Assembly: GCA_945871445.1 (NCBI GenBank)
Contig: CAMBWI010000004.1
Span: 1-64,000 of the forward strand
Length of the DNA: 64,000 nucleotides
From: Singulisphaera sp. GP187
GTDB lineage: Bacteria > Planctomycetota > Phycisphaerae > Phycisphaerales > SM1A02
Direction: 5' to 3'
Shown here: piece by piece, positions 40,452-48,964 of the stretch
Numbering within the stretch: position 1 is the stretch's first letter
Layout of the letters: every line of letters starts with the position of its first letter
The notes under the pieces: model-generated
What the model was told of the DNA's origin: nothing
Seen by the model: the letters and a program-made list of their open reading frames with translations, nothing else
Databases searched by the model: none
Translations under genes and position numbers: made by a program

Positions 40452-41467
40452 TGGAAGTGAAGTCAACTCCTTTCGATTCGATTGTTCTGCGTGCTCGTCG
40501 GCATGGACTTTGCGCAGAATTTGGCAGAAATCTGCAGGAGCGGTGTGGATGGCGAGCGGGGGAAAAGCTTCTCATTGGATTGAGTGGCGGTGCGGATTCA
40601 ACCGCGCTTTTGTTACTTGCTGCGGTTGTGGTGCGGCGCAATAAAAATCCCCAGGAAATCTCTGCGGTGTATGTGCACCATCATTTGCGAGCCGAGGCAG
40701 ATTCTGAAGTGAGGCACTGCGCTCAACTTTGTGTTCAATTGGGAATCGATTTTTCTGCGGTTGATGTTCATCCGACGCGCGGGAAAAGTGGACTCGCAGC
40801 CGATGCGCGTCGATTGCGTCATGCAGCGCTTTCGGATTGCGCGCTGAAGAGTGAATCCAAATGGATCTTGTTCGCTCATCACAGTGACGATGTCCTGGAA
40901 ACTCTTTTGATGCGCGTTGGTCGAGGGACTGGCAATCGTGGGCTATCGACTATTCCTTGGGTAAGGCGAACTACGCCAAAGAGCCAAGTCCGAATTGCAC
41001 GGCCAATGCTTTCGTTCAGTCGCGTACAGATCGAGGAGTTCTGTCGGCACTGCAAAGTTTCTTGGTGCGATGACGCAAGCAATTCCAATGTCAAGTCAGC
41101 ACGCGGGCTTTTGCGGGATCAGGTTGTTCCAATATTGCGTAAACGGTGGCCAGGTATTGCGAGCCACGCTCTTCACGCATCCGAGTCTGCGCGCAGTGGT
41201 GAGTGGGCTTTGAAGCAAATCGCTTTGATCGAAGGCTGGACCAATGACGAAATCCCAAGAAAACTGCTGAGGTCTCGCGGTCCAGAGATTTCTGCATCTC
41301 TCTTGGCAACTGCTCTGCGACAGAGGTCAATTTCAATTTCGCTGCGGATGATTCGGCAAGTTGTGGAAGCTGCATGCGATCGAACTTTGCGACCTCGCCA
41401 TTTTCAAGAAGAGGGAATTGTCATTTCGCTCAATGCACGAGTGTTGAACATTTCAACTATTGAATAA
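40448..41467 (+). CDS. tilS: tRNA(Ile)-lysidine synthase
   Basis: ATP-dependent attachment of lysine to C34 of tRNA-Ile2 (CAU). The PP-loop is SGGADS (residues 46-51); AVYVHHHLRAEAD, ARRLRHAAL and FAHHSDDVLETLLMRVGRGTG follow. 339 residues. Start ATG 40448 overlaps the B12-domain gene stop by four bases, so translation is coupled. Confidence 0.93.
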   Translation: MMEVKSTPFDSIVLRARRHGLCAEFGRNLQERCGWRAGEKLLIGLSGGADSTALLLLAAVVVRRNKNPQEISAVYVHHHLRAEADSEVRHCAQLCVQLGIDFSAVDVHPTRGKSGLAADARRLRHAALSDCALKSESKWILFAHHSDDVLETLLMRVGRGTGNRGLSTIPWVRRTTPKSQVRIARPMLSFSRVQIEEFCRHCKVSWCDDASNSNVKSARGLLRDQVVPILRKRWPGIASHALHASESARSGEWALKQIALIEGWTNDEIPRKLLRSRGPEISASLLATALRQRSISISLRMIRQVVEAACDRTLRPRHFQEEGIVISLNARVLNISTIE

Positions 41468-41479
41468 GCAAACGAGTGA

Positions 41480-41500
41480 GGCATTCCCCAGCGGAGTGCT
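41480..41500 (+). terminator. Possible terminator hairpin between convergent tilS and a membrane gene
   Basis: GGCATTCC (41480-41487) pairs with GGAGTGCT (41493-41500), eight pairs including two wobbles around a 5-base loop. No T-run follows on either strand, so it is a modest candidate. Confidence 0.3.
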
Positions 41501-41528
41501 CAAAATAATTGCCAGATTTATGCCCAGA

Positions 41529-42485
41529 TTATTTTTCAGATGCTGGTGGAGTTGCCGCAACTATGGGATCCCCCAAGCAGGCTTTCCAATCGCTGTCCGT
41601 TGAACAGGTGACTCGTCCTTCTTCGAGAACTAAAACTGTAGGCGGTTTTACGATATAAAACTTTCCATCAGGCAACTTCAGGCGCTCGCATCCTGCGCAA
41701 GGGACTGCTCCGAGATTGTCACCAATGAGTGCAGTTGTTCCAGGAGAGGGTGGGATTTCAACGGCGATTACTTTGACATCAGGGCGTGCGACGGCAAAAT
41801 ATTTTTCAAAGAGTTCTCGGCAGTGACTGCATTCAGGGCTGTATAAAATGATGATGGACCGGCCTTCGATTGTGAGTGCGGTCAACATTGGCAGGAGTCT
41901 GGACAGTCCCGTGTCGGGCAGAGTTCGTCCTTGCCACTGCGCATAATCAAGCACGACACTGTCATTTCCCAGCGGTGTCTGATTTGGTTTCGCTGTGATT
42001 TCAACTGGAATTCGCAAAGAAATTCCGATGGACAAAACCCAGAGAGCGAAGATTCCAGCCCCGATCCAGAACGCGCTTCGTGATGGAGCGACTGCGGATG
42101 ATTTCGATCGATCAACAATCAAGTAGAGCGAGAGCGAGATTGCGAAGCCAATCGCAGGATAGAGAAGCGGTGCGAGTCCGACGTCAGCTTGGGTTGATGC
42201 CATCACCGATGCAAGTGTTGCGACGCAGCAAAATGCGTAAGTTACTAATCCAAATCGCGAAAAGAAGGAACCGATCTTCGACCGACTTCCAAAAAACAAG
42301 AGCGAACCTGCTACTGCAAAGAGAACGCCGATCACCAACTGAATCGTTTCGATTTCAGTCAGGCCAATTCGCTTTGCGATGTTGCCGAACCAAGATGGCA
42401 CCCATCCAGTTCCGCCCATGATCCAACCGATGGAGGTCGCAATGAAAAGAAGCGGTGTGAGAATTCGAATTGTGAATTGTTGCAT
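41529..42485 (-). CDS. Membrane protein with thioredoxin-like domain (paralogue 2)
   Basis: A 318-residue protein with four or more N-terminal membrane segments and a soluble C-terminal part that looks thioredoxin-like: a CxxC site in YSPECSHCRELFEKYF and a second Cys pair in VPCAGCERLKLPDGKFY. It is the shorter relative of the gene just upstream, with matching Cys pairs and C-terminal layout, so the two arose by tandem duplication. Its membrane part lacks the CGCFG loop. Probably a cell-envelope thiol-redox protein; substrate unknown. 30 bases from its neighbour, same strand. Confidence 0.6.
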   Translation of the reverse strand: MQQFTIRILTPLLFIATSIGWIMGGTGWVPSWFGNIAKRIGLTEIETIQLVIGVLFAVAGSLLFFGSRSKIGSFFSRFGLVTYAFCCVATLASVMASTQADVGLAPLLYPAIGFAISLSLYLIVDRSKSSAVAPSRSAFWIGAGIFALWVLSIGISLRIPVEITAKPNQTPLGNDSVVLDYAQWQGRTLPDTGLSRLLPMLTALTIEGRSIIILYSPECSHCRELFEKYFAVARPDVKVIAVEIPPSPGTTALIGDNLGAVPCAGCERLKLPDGKFYIVKPPTVLVLEEGRVTCSTDSDWKACLGDPIVAATPPASEK

Positions 42486-42515
42486 CGGTGTGAAAGTTTG
42501 AGAGTCTAGAAACTT

Positions 42516-43619
42516 TTATGGTGCAAGGCACCGTTCAACTGAGGCGCGGTCCTGAGAATCCGTTACGACTATTGTGACAACACCATCTACGACTTTCAAT
42601 AAAACAGGAGTCGTCAAGACATAGTCCGGTCCTTTGAAGAGCTTTCGGTCTTGGCATTCTGAACAGGGCATTTCCATTGAAGCAGCAGGATCTGTATCTG
42701 GAATTGCAATGGTCAGAGTTGGTGTTTTGAGCGGCCCAGAAAAATGTGTTTGGAGAAGTTCGTGACAATGTTCGCAGTCTTCTCTATAGAACATGACAAA
42801 CCATGTACCAGTATTAATAGATGCGGGTGGGGCTGGAGTGATCAATCGAGCCATTTCTTGCGAATCGAATCGAGTCCCAACCCACTTTGCAAACTCGGGC
42901 ACGTAATACGGAGCCGCTTGCTTTGGAAAGCCGGGCCACGGAATTGGAGAGTTTGATGTTGCGACGTTGGTTGTCGCTGAAGGAGCGGCTGGCGTCACAC
43001 TTGAATCAGTTGGGGGCGAAAGAACAGTAGCGATTGAATTTGCTTGTTCACTTTCTGTAGGCATCACAATCTCTGCGCGATTGGGAACAAGGATGACAAT
43101 GCACAATGAAATCACGAACAGCATCGCGCCAGAGGGCAAACCAAATTTGATTGAAACCTCTGGCGACTTCATTGTCCGCTTTGACAAAAGAGCAAGCACG
43201 AGAAGTGTCGCATCGATGCCAAGCATTACGACTGGGTTGGGACCACTCGCTCCAAAGCATCCGCATGAACCCTTCATTGCTTGAGCAAATCCGCCTTTCT
43301 GAAATTCAGGAACAATCATCAAGAGCAAGATGAGGCAGAAAAGCGAGAGCACGGCAATTGCGGTTGTGCGAGCGATTCGTGGCATACACAACATTGCTGA
43401 AACAAGTGCAAATTCAGCCAAAATGATCAAACGGATTGCAGTATCGAGCCAGGTAGTTCCTGTCATCCATAAAAAACCATCCATACTTTGCACAACAGAG
43501 AAGACTGGTGGCGGAAGTAACTTCGGATTGCGTTCGATCAGTTTATAAATTGCACCTGCCAACAACCAAAGTGGAACTGCGAGTCGGCAGATATAAAAGT
43601 AGAAGAGATGTCGGCTCAT
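42516..43619 (-). CDS. MauE/DoxX-like redox membrane protein with thioredoxin-like domain (paralogue 1)
   Basis: A 367-residue protein. The N-terminal half has four membrane segments with the MauE-type Cys motif CGCFG between them; MauE-like proteins move reducing power to periplasmic disulfides. After a Ser/Thr/Pro-rich linker comes a thioredoxin-like C-terminal part with CxxC (YREDCEHCHELLQ) and a second pair (PCSECQDRKLF). The operon mate downstream is a paralogue. The combination could form a two-protein redox system in the envelope. Function is inferred from motifs only. Confidence 0.65.
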   Translation of the reverse strand: MSRHLFYFYICRLAVPLWLLAGAIYKLIERNPKLLPPPVFSVVQSMDGFLWMTGTTWLDTAIRLIILAEFALVSAMLCMPRIARTTAIAVLSLFCLILLLMIVPEFQKGGFAQAMKGSCGCFGASGPNPVVMLGIDATLLVLALLSKRTMKSPEVSIKFGLPSGAMLFVISLCIVILVPNRAEIVMPTESEQANSIATVLSPPTDSSVTPAAPSATTNVATSNSPIPWPGFPKQAAPYYVPEFAKWVGTRFDSQEMARLITPAPPASINTGTWFVMFYREDCEHCHELLQTHFSGPLKTPTLTIAIPDTDPAASMEMPCSECQDRKLFKGPDYVLTTPVLLKVVDGVVTIVVTDSQDRASVERCLAP

Positions 43620-43704
43620 ATTCGAGGGTTTCTATGCTTTCTTCGTAGGAAGTTTGCGCTTTGCTCGGAGGAATGTTCAATTGTTTCGCATTGGATGACC
43701 GACT

Positions 43705-44283
43705 TCAAGAAGGTTCAAGAGTTTCACAAAGAATGTGAATAATCATTTGATGTATTTCTTGGACGGCTGATCCATCGACTCCAGTAACAACGAGTGAAAG
43801 GTCGCAGAGGGTGCGGGCCTTTCCGCCGTCCGCACCCAAGAGTCCGATCGTTCCAGTTCCGCGGGACTTCGCAGCTTCAAGCGCACGAAGAATATTTGGA
43901 CTGTTTCCAGAAGTGGACAGAACGATAAGGAGGTCGCCCTTTGAAGCGAGCGCTTCGACTTGACGGGAGTAGACGTGATCGAATCCAAAGTCATTGCCAA
44001 TGCAAGTGAGCGCAGTGGTGTCGGCGCACAAGCAGATGGATTTCAGTGGAGCTCGTGAGGAGCGATATCGACCGATGAGTTCTTCAGAAAGATGGAGCGC
44101 CTCTGCGGCGCTACCGCCATTTCCACAAGTCAAGATCATCTTGCCATCGGCAAGCGCGTGTCGTACCAGTGTGATGAGAGCATTCAGTTCGGGCTGCATT
44201 GCAGCAAGTTTTTGAATACCAACTTTTGCTTGATCAAGTCGGTGTTGAATGCAGACTTCGGCGGTCCGTGCGGAAGGTGACAT
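43705..44283 (-). CDS. gmhA: Phosphoheptose isomerase (SIS domain)
   Basis: Converts sedoheptulose 7-phosphate to D-glycero-D-manno-heptose 7-phosphate, the first step of heptose synthesis for lipopolysaccharide or S-layer sugars. The SIS-domain motifs are CGNGGSAAEALHLSEELIGRY, VLSTSGNSPNILRALEAAK and the C-terminal QEIHQMIIHILCETLE. 192 residues, normal length. ATG 44283 has a TAGACT box six bases upstream. No other heptose gene is in the window. Confidence 0.92.
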   Translation of the reverse strand: MSPSARTAEVCIQHRLDQAKVGIQKLAAMQPELNALITLVRHALADGKMILTCGNGGSAAEALHLSEELIGRYRSSRAPLKSICLCADTTALTCIGNDFGFDHVYSRQVEALASKGDLLIVLSTSGNSPNILRALEAAKSRGTGTIGLLGADGGKARTLCDLSLVVTGVDGSAVQEIHQMIIHILCETLEPS

Positions 44284-44289
44284 AATTGC

Positions 44290-44295
44290 AGTCTA
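44290..44295 (-). promoter_or_regulatory. -10 box of gmhA (TAGACT)
   Basis: Minus-strand TAGACT ends six bases before the ATG at 44283. Confidence 0.5.
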
Positions 44296-44428
44296 GTGTG
44301 AATGGGCCTCTTCATCGCGTTTAGAAAAAATATCCTGGCATGACAAGTCTTGCGTTGAGAGATGGGCTAGGCTTCTGTCCCCAATTGGAGTTCAGATCGC
44401 ACGCCATACTTTTCAACATCAATCTTCA

Positions 44429-45775
44429 ATGCCTGCATCGCGAACTGCGCTTGCGGCATGGCATTTTTCGCCTAGAGCGATTGATCGGCTGCTCCCACCG
44501 TGGCAGGATGTGCGAATCGAGCAAAACGAGCCGCTGCGTGATGGTTCACGGACGGTTCTTGGACTGAAGGTTGGGCCGGTGCGGATTCGGTGGGTCGCAG
44601 TGCATGAGCAAGTCAAGCCAGGGGAACAATTTGTTGATCGTTCACTTCAAGGTCCTTTCAAGCATTGGGTTCATGAGCATTCATTCTTAGACAAGGGTGC
44701 ATTGCAGAGCGATCTGCGGGACAGTGTGGAGTACCAATTACCGTTCTCTGCGATTTCGGACATTTTCATAGGTTGGAAAATCCGAAGTGATCTTGCGCAA
44801 ATGTTTGCATTTCGACATCGGCGAACGAGAGACGATCTCGCTCGGCATTCGTATTATTCCGATCGTCCTCGCAGAACGATTGCAGTGACAGGTGCGACAG
44901 GAGCAGTTGGCCGCGCGCTTTGCGCATTTCTTTCCACTGGTGGTCATCGAGTTCTTCGACTCGTTCGAGGTGGATCGCCTCTTGGCGCAGATGAAATTCG
45001 ATGGAATCCAACAGGAGATTGGGATGCAACAAAACTTGAAGGCGTCGATGCAGTTGTCCATCTCGCTGGAGCAAACATCGCACAAGGAAGATGGACTGCT
45101 GCACGCAAAAAAGTGATTATGGAAAGTCGAGAGTTGGGCACTCGAAACTTGAGCGAAGCAATCGCAAAGCTGAATCGCCCGCCATCGGTCATGGTCAGCG
45201 CTTCTGCAGTTGGATTTTATGGCAATCGCCACGATGGTTTGATTGATGAGAGTGCGCAGCGTGGGAATGGTTTTCTCGCCGAAGTGACGCAGGCGTGGGA
45301 GTCCGCATTGCAACCTGTCGAGTCTCGTGGAATTCGTGTTGTTCGAATGCGAATTGGGGTCGTGGTCAATGCGCGAAGTGGTGTGGTCGCGGCGCTGCGA
45401 CTTCCGTTTCTCGTTGGAGCTGGAGGGCGAGTTGGCAGTGGCCGTCAAGGAATGAGTTGGATTCATCTGGACGATCTTGTTGCTGCAATTCAATTCGCAA
45501 TCGAAGAAAAAACAATTTCAGGCGCAGTGAATGCAGTTTCGCCACAACCTGTCGCGCAAATTGATTTCGCACGCGCCCTTGCACGAGTCCTTCGCAGACC
45601 ATGCATCGCACCACTTCCCTCGCCAATCGTTCGATTTCTCTTTGGAGAAATGGGCAAAGAACTTTTGCTTTCAGGTCAATTCGTTCATCCCAAAATATTG
45701 CTTGAAAGTGGTTTTCGATTTGGCTGTTCAACAATTGAAGACGCGCTCAACTTTGAATTTGGGAAATTCAAATGA
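44429..45775 (+). CDS. TIGR01777-family epimerase with N-terminal SRPBCC-like domain
   Basis: A 448-residue two-domain protein. Residues ~1-145 look like an SRPBCC/START-type ligand-binding fold (GPFKHWVHEHSFL region). Residues ~150-448 are an SDR-type NAD(P)-binding domain (IAVTGATGAVGRALCAFLS, VVHLAGANIAQGRWT, VMVSASAVGFYGNR) with the DUF1731 C-terminus, as in E. coli YfcH and plant SulA homologues. The substrate is unknown. The photolyase gene starts about 20 bases after its stop codon. Confidence 0.82.
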   Translation: MPASRTALAAWHFSPRAIDRLLPPWQDVRIEQNEPLRDGSRTVLGLKVGPVRIRWVAVHEQVKPGEQFVDRSLQGPFKHWVHEHSFLDKGALQSDLRDSVEYQLPFSAISDIFIGWKIRSDLAQMFAFRHRRTRDDLARHSYYSDRPRRTIAVTGATGAVGRALCAFLSTGGHRVLRLVRGGSPLGADEIRWNPTGDWDATKLEGVDAVVHLAGANIAQGRWTAARKKVIMESRELGTRNLSEAIAKLNRPPSVMVSASAVGFYGNRHDGLIDESAQRGNGFLAEVTQAWESALQPVESRGIRVVRMRIGVVVNARSGVVAALRLPFLVGAGGRVGSGRQGMSWIHLDDLVAAIQFAIEEKTISGAVNAVSPQPVAQIDFARALARVLRRPCIAPLPSPIVRFLFGEMGKELLLSGQFVHPKILLESGFRFGCSTIEDALNFEFGKFK

Positions 45776-45797
45776 AAGCAGCGAAGTGGTGGAAACG

Positions 45798-47249
45798 GTG
45801 AAGCAGAAAAGCAACGAGACAAATCGACCAGTCATCGTTTGGTTTCGCCAAGATTTGCGCACAGATGACCACCCCGCACTTCATGCAGCGTCGCAAGGAG
45901 GACGCGTGGTGATTCCAGTGTTTATCTGGGACCAAATGGGCGAAGGTTCATGGCTCGTCGGGGCGGCATCGAAGTGGTGGCTTCACAGTTCGCTTGCTGC
46001 TCTTGGAAAGACGCTTTCGACTTTGGGTTCGCCGCTGATTCTCCGGCAGGGCACTGCAGAGAAAGTGCTCGTTGAAATTGCCAAATCCACTGGTGCCGGC
46101 GGAGTCCACTGTTCAATGCGCTACGAACCGAGTGCCAAATCACAAGAAGTGCGAGTCAGAAAGGAATTGCTCGCATCTGGCCTTTCATTCGAAGCACACC
46201 CAGGAACTTTGCTACATGATCCTGCAGTGATTCGCACTGGTTCGGGTATGCCATACAAGGTCTATACGCCATTTGCAAAGGCGTATCGCAACACGATGAG
46301 TAGTGAATCGCCTCTGTCTCCCCCCAAATTTTTGAAAGCGCCTGAAGAGAAAATTCATAGCGCATCCTTGGATGAATTGAAACTACTTCCTGCCATCGAT
46401 TGGGCGAAGACGATGCGTGAATGGTGGCAACCTGGAGAAGCAGGTGCGCGAAAGCGTTTGTCGAAGTTCACAATTCAGTCTGCGAAGGCGTATGGTGAGA
46501 ATCGCGATTTCCCCGCTGAAGATGGTTCGTCTCGATTGAGTGCGCATCTGCACTGGGGCGAGATTTCACCTCGTCGCATTTGGAATGAAGTGTCGAAATC
46601 ACCGGCTGCTGCAAGTGTTGGCGCGCAAAAATATCTGGCGGAGATTCTTTGGCGAGACTTTGCATATCACGTCATGTCAAATTTCCCGCGCACGGCAGAG
46701 AGTCCGCTGCGTCCAGAGTTTGAGCGCTTTCCGTGGGAGCCTTCTGCCGAAAAATTAAAGGCGTGGAAGCAAGGCAAAACGGGATATCCAATTGTCGATG
46801 CAGGGATGCGGCAACTCTGGGCAACGGGCTGGATGCATAATCGAGTTCGAATGATCGTTGCAAGTTTTCTTGTGAAGCATTTGCTTCAAGATTGGCACCA
46901 TGGCGCGAAATGGTTTTGGGAGACGCTTGTTGACGCAGATCTTTCGAGTAATTCTCTTGGATGGCAGTGGAGTGCGGGATGCGGTGCTGACGCTGCGCCA
47001 TACTTTCGAATCTTTAATCCGATTTTGCAGGGTGAGAAGTTTGACTCGCAGGGGACGTATGTGCGAGAGTGGATTCCAGAATTAGCGCACCTTCCAAGCG
47101 AATTCATCCATCAACCTTGGAATGCCCCGCCTTTGGTATTGCTTCAATCGGGAGTGGAGCTTGGTGGAAATTATCCTGCTCCAATTGTTGATCACGTGAC
47201 GGCGCGTAACCGAGCCTTGGCTGCATTGAGTTTCTTTGGCAAGCAATAA
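45798..47249 (+). CDS. phrB: Deoxyribodipyrimidine photo-lyase
   Basis: Light-driven repair of cyclobutane pyrimidine dimers. The N-terminal antenna domain begins VIVWFRQDLRTDDHPAL; the FAD-binding domain shows RLSAHLHWGEISPRRIW, AEILWRDFAYHVM, GYPIVDAGMRQLWATGWMHN and WQWSAGCGADAAPYFRIFNP. The start is a GTG. I chose 45798, which has GGTGG a few bases before it; GTGs at 45786 and 45789 are also possible, and the frame continues upstream into the epimerase gene. Likely co-transcribed with that gene. Confidence 0.93.
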   Translation: MKQKSNETNRPVIVWFRQDLRTDDHPALHAASQGGRVVIPVFIWDQMGEGSWLVGAASKWWLHSSLAALGKTLSTLGSPLILRQGTAEKVLVEIAKSTGAGGVHCSMRYEPSAKSQEVRVRKELLASGLSFEAHPGTLLHDPAVIRTGSGMPYKVYTPFAKAYRNTMSSESPLSPPKFLKAPEEKIHSASLDELKLLPAIDWAKTMREWWQPGEAGARKRLSKFTIQSAKAYGENRDFPAEDGSSRLSAHLHWGEISPRRIWNEVSKSPAAASVGAQKYLAEILWRDFAYHVMSNFPRTAESPLRPEFERFPWEPSAEKLKAWKQGKTGYPIVDAGMRQLWATGWMHNRVRMIVASFLVKHLLQDWHHGAKWFWETLVDADLSSNSLGWQWSAGCGADAAPYFRIFNPILQGEKFDSQGTYVREWIPELAHLPSEFIHQPWNAPPLVLLQSGVELGGNYPAPIVDHVTARNRALAALSFFGKQ

Positions 47250-47337
47250 AAGTCAGCCGTATTTTGTGCGGGCATTCTGGGACAAAGCTGCGGACACATC
47301 TGTTTCAGTCGCACTTCATAAAACCGCGTGAGCCGCT

Positions 47338-47399
47338 GGAAAGTTCTGAACTTTTCGTGGCTGTATCAAACTGCTTTCCGATTCTTCGGCCGCAGAATC
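47338..47399. other. Inverted repeats in the gap between photolyase and MFS genes
   Basis: AAAGTTC-T-GAACTTT near 47340-47354 and GATTCT (47380-47385)/AGAATC (47394-47399) around CGGCCG. They lie between convergent genes and may act as a bidirectional terminator, although no clear T-run follows. Confidence 0.35.
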
Positions 47400-47425
47400 A
47401 GCTGAAAAAGTGATCGAAGTTCATT

Positions 47426-48691
47426 TCAATTTGTATTCGAAGAGACCAATTTTTGTTTTTGTCTCCACGAATTCAAATATGGCAGAACTGCTGGAATTGC
47501 AGCGATTGCGAGCAGTCCCCACACGATTGCTACAGTCCATCCGCCGCCGCCCAGTAGATATCCGCAAAGTCCAGCTGCAGGTCCAACCACATATCCAAGT
47601 CCGATGAGTGCTTCGTGTATTCCGCCCGCCTCAATTCCTGCGCTTCCAACGCGCAGTGCGTAATAGAGAGCCGCGTAATAAATGATTCCGTGTCCCGCAC
47701 CGAAGAGTACTAATCCAATGACGATAAACGGTACAGATGGAATCGTCACAACGATTGCAAATCCACCAGCAAGCAGAGCAGATCCTGCAAGCAACGTGCT
47801 CCATCGACCATGCCAAAAAGTAATGTGAGCCATCAATGCGACAATCACAACGCGTGTGCTCAACCACACCGCAGTCAATGGTGTCTCGCTTGTCGATTCA
47901 AGTTTTAATCTATCAAGCAGATACGGCATCAAAGGGCTCAATGCGCCGACGAGCAAATACGAAGTTGGTAAAAGAAATCGAGCACTTTTCAGATGTGACT
48001 TGTAATCAGCGGGCGCGTCTTCTGGTTGCGCGTGATGATGCCCTGGATGCGAAGGAACAAACCACAGGCATGCCATCGAAAGCAAACTCATTGGCAGAAT
48101 TGCAAACAGTGCAAGTCGAGGATTCATCCAACCTTCGTTTTGTTGAAGTGGCGCCATCAAAAACAGCGCTACAGAAACGGAAGTCATCCACACAATGCAC
48201 CATTGTCCGATTGCCTTTCGCGTTTGCTGTGCGTTTCGACCCGCGGCGACATACGACTCGATGATTGGCCAAAGGCAAGCGCCAGTAAAACTTGTGACAA
48301 TTGCAAGAATGATTAACCCAATGCTTGATGATCCAACATAAATCAGAGGAGCAACCAAGACCTGAATCAGGAACAAGATCATCATTACTTTGCGGGCATT
48401 CACCCTCCGTTCGAATCGACGAACGAGTCTTCCGCAGTACAACGCGGAGAATGCATAGACGACACCAGTGACGATGTACAGCGTGTATGTTTGCGAGGCG
48501 GAATATTGAAATTCTCTTGCGGTAATAAAGCCAAGTCCATTCCATAGCACGCCTGTTGCAAGGGAATTGAGAAATGTAATACCCAGGATCCCTAGGCTGC
48601 CTCTGTGGGTGATTCGATCCACGATTTGATGTCTGTCTTGGATTCCACCGGGCAATGAATTCGTATCTTTTTGTAACAAATCATTCGACAT
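47426..48691 (-). CDS. MFS transporter
   Basis: A 421-residue membrane protein with about twelve hydrophobic segments and the MFS loop motif after helix 2 (GRLVRRFERRVNARKVM). The family is clear, but the substrate is not. Its 5' end is close to tRNA-Arg on the other strand. A TAGCCT-like box lies nine bases before the ATG. Confidence 0.82.
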   Translation of the reverse strand: MSNDLLQKDTNSLPGGIQDRHQIVDRITHRGSLGILGITFLNSLATGVLWNGLGFITAREFQYSASQTYTLYIVTGVVYAFSALYCGRLVRRFERRVNARKVMMILFLIQVLVAPLIYVGSSSIGLIILAIVTSFTGACLWPIIESYVAAGRNAQQTRKAIGQWCIVWMTSVSVALFLMAPLQQNEGWMNPRLALFAILPMSLLSMACLWFVPSHPGHHHAQPEDAPADYKSHLKSARFLLPTSYLLVGALSPLMPYLLDRLKLESTSETPLTAVWLSTRVVIVALMAHITFWHGRWSTLLAGSALLAGGFAIVVTIPSVPFIVIGLVLFGAGHGIIYYAALYYALRVGSAGIEAGGIHEALIGLGYVVGPAAGLCGYLLGGGGWTVAIVWGLLAIAAIPAVLPYLNSWRQKQKLVSSNTN

Positions 48692-48712
48692 GAATTGATC
48701 AGGCTATACCCC

Positions 48713-48739
48713 TTGCGAGGGTTATGGTGAGGTTAGAAT
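48713..48739 (+). promoter_or_regulatory. Probable promoter of tRNA-Arg
   Basis: TTGCGA (48713-48718), a 15-base spacer and TAGAAT (48734-48739). Transcription would start about 10 bases before the tRNA, a usual distance. Confidence 0.45.
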
Positions 48740-48748
48740 TGCTGAACA

Positions 48749-48822
48749 GTCCTCGTAGCTCAATTGGATAGAGCGTTGCCCTCCGAAGGCAAAGGCTGTG
48801 CGTTCAAGTCGCACCGAGGACG
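48749..48822 (+). tRNA. tRNA-Arg (anticodon CCG)
   Basis: A cloverleaf folds by eye: acceptor GTCCTCG (48749-48755) with CGAGGAC (48815-48821) plus discriminator G, D-arm, anticodon stem TTGCC/GGCAA with loop CTCCGAA giving anticodon CCG, and a T-arm with GTTCAAGTC. The CCA tail is not encoded. It reads CGG codons. Confidence 0.95.
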
Positions 48823-48859
48823 TTTTCAGGCGTATTTGGAAGAGATTCAATGGGAATCG

Positions 48860-48892
48860 TCAAGAATTGTGTAATTCTTGAGGGGTTTTTTT
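48860..48892 (+). terminator. Intrinsic terminator after tRNA-Arg
   Basis: A perfect 9-base stem TCAAGAATT (48860-48868)/AATTCTTGA (48873-48881) with loop GTGT, followed by GGGG and seven Ts (48886-48892). Confidence 0.8.
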
Positions 48893-48918
48893 GCGGTTGG
48901 TTCTGGCATCCGTATAAT
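48891..48918 (+). promoter_or_regulatory. Promoter of the FG-GAP/dockerin gene
   Basis: TTGCGG (48891-48896), a 16-base spacer and a perfect TATAAT (48913-48918), right after the tRNA terminator. The gene start at 48965 is about 40 bases downstream, so this transcript is leadered. Confidence 0.6.
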
Positions 48919-48964
48919 TGGTGTAAGGATTTCGTTTTTACTCAAACTAGAGAGCTAGAACATA

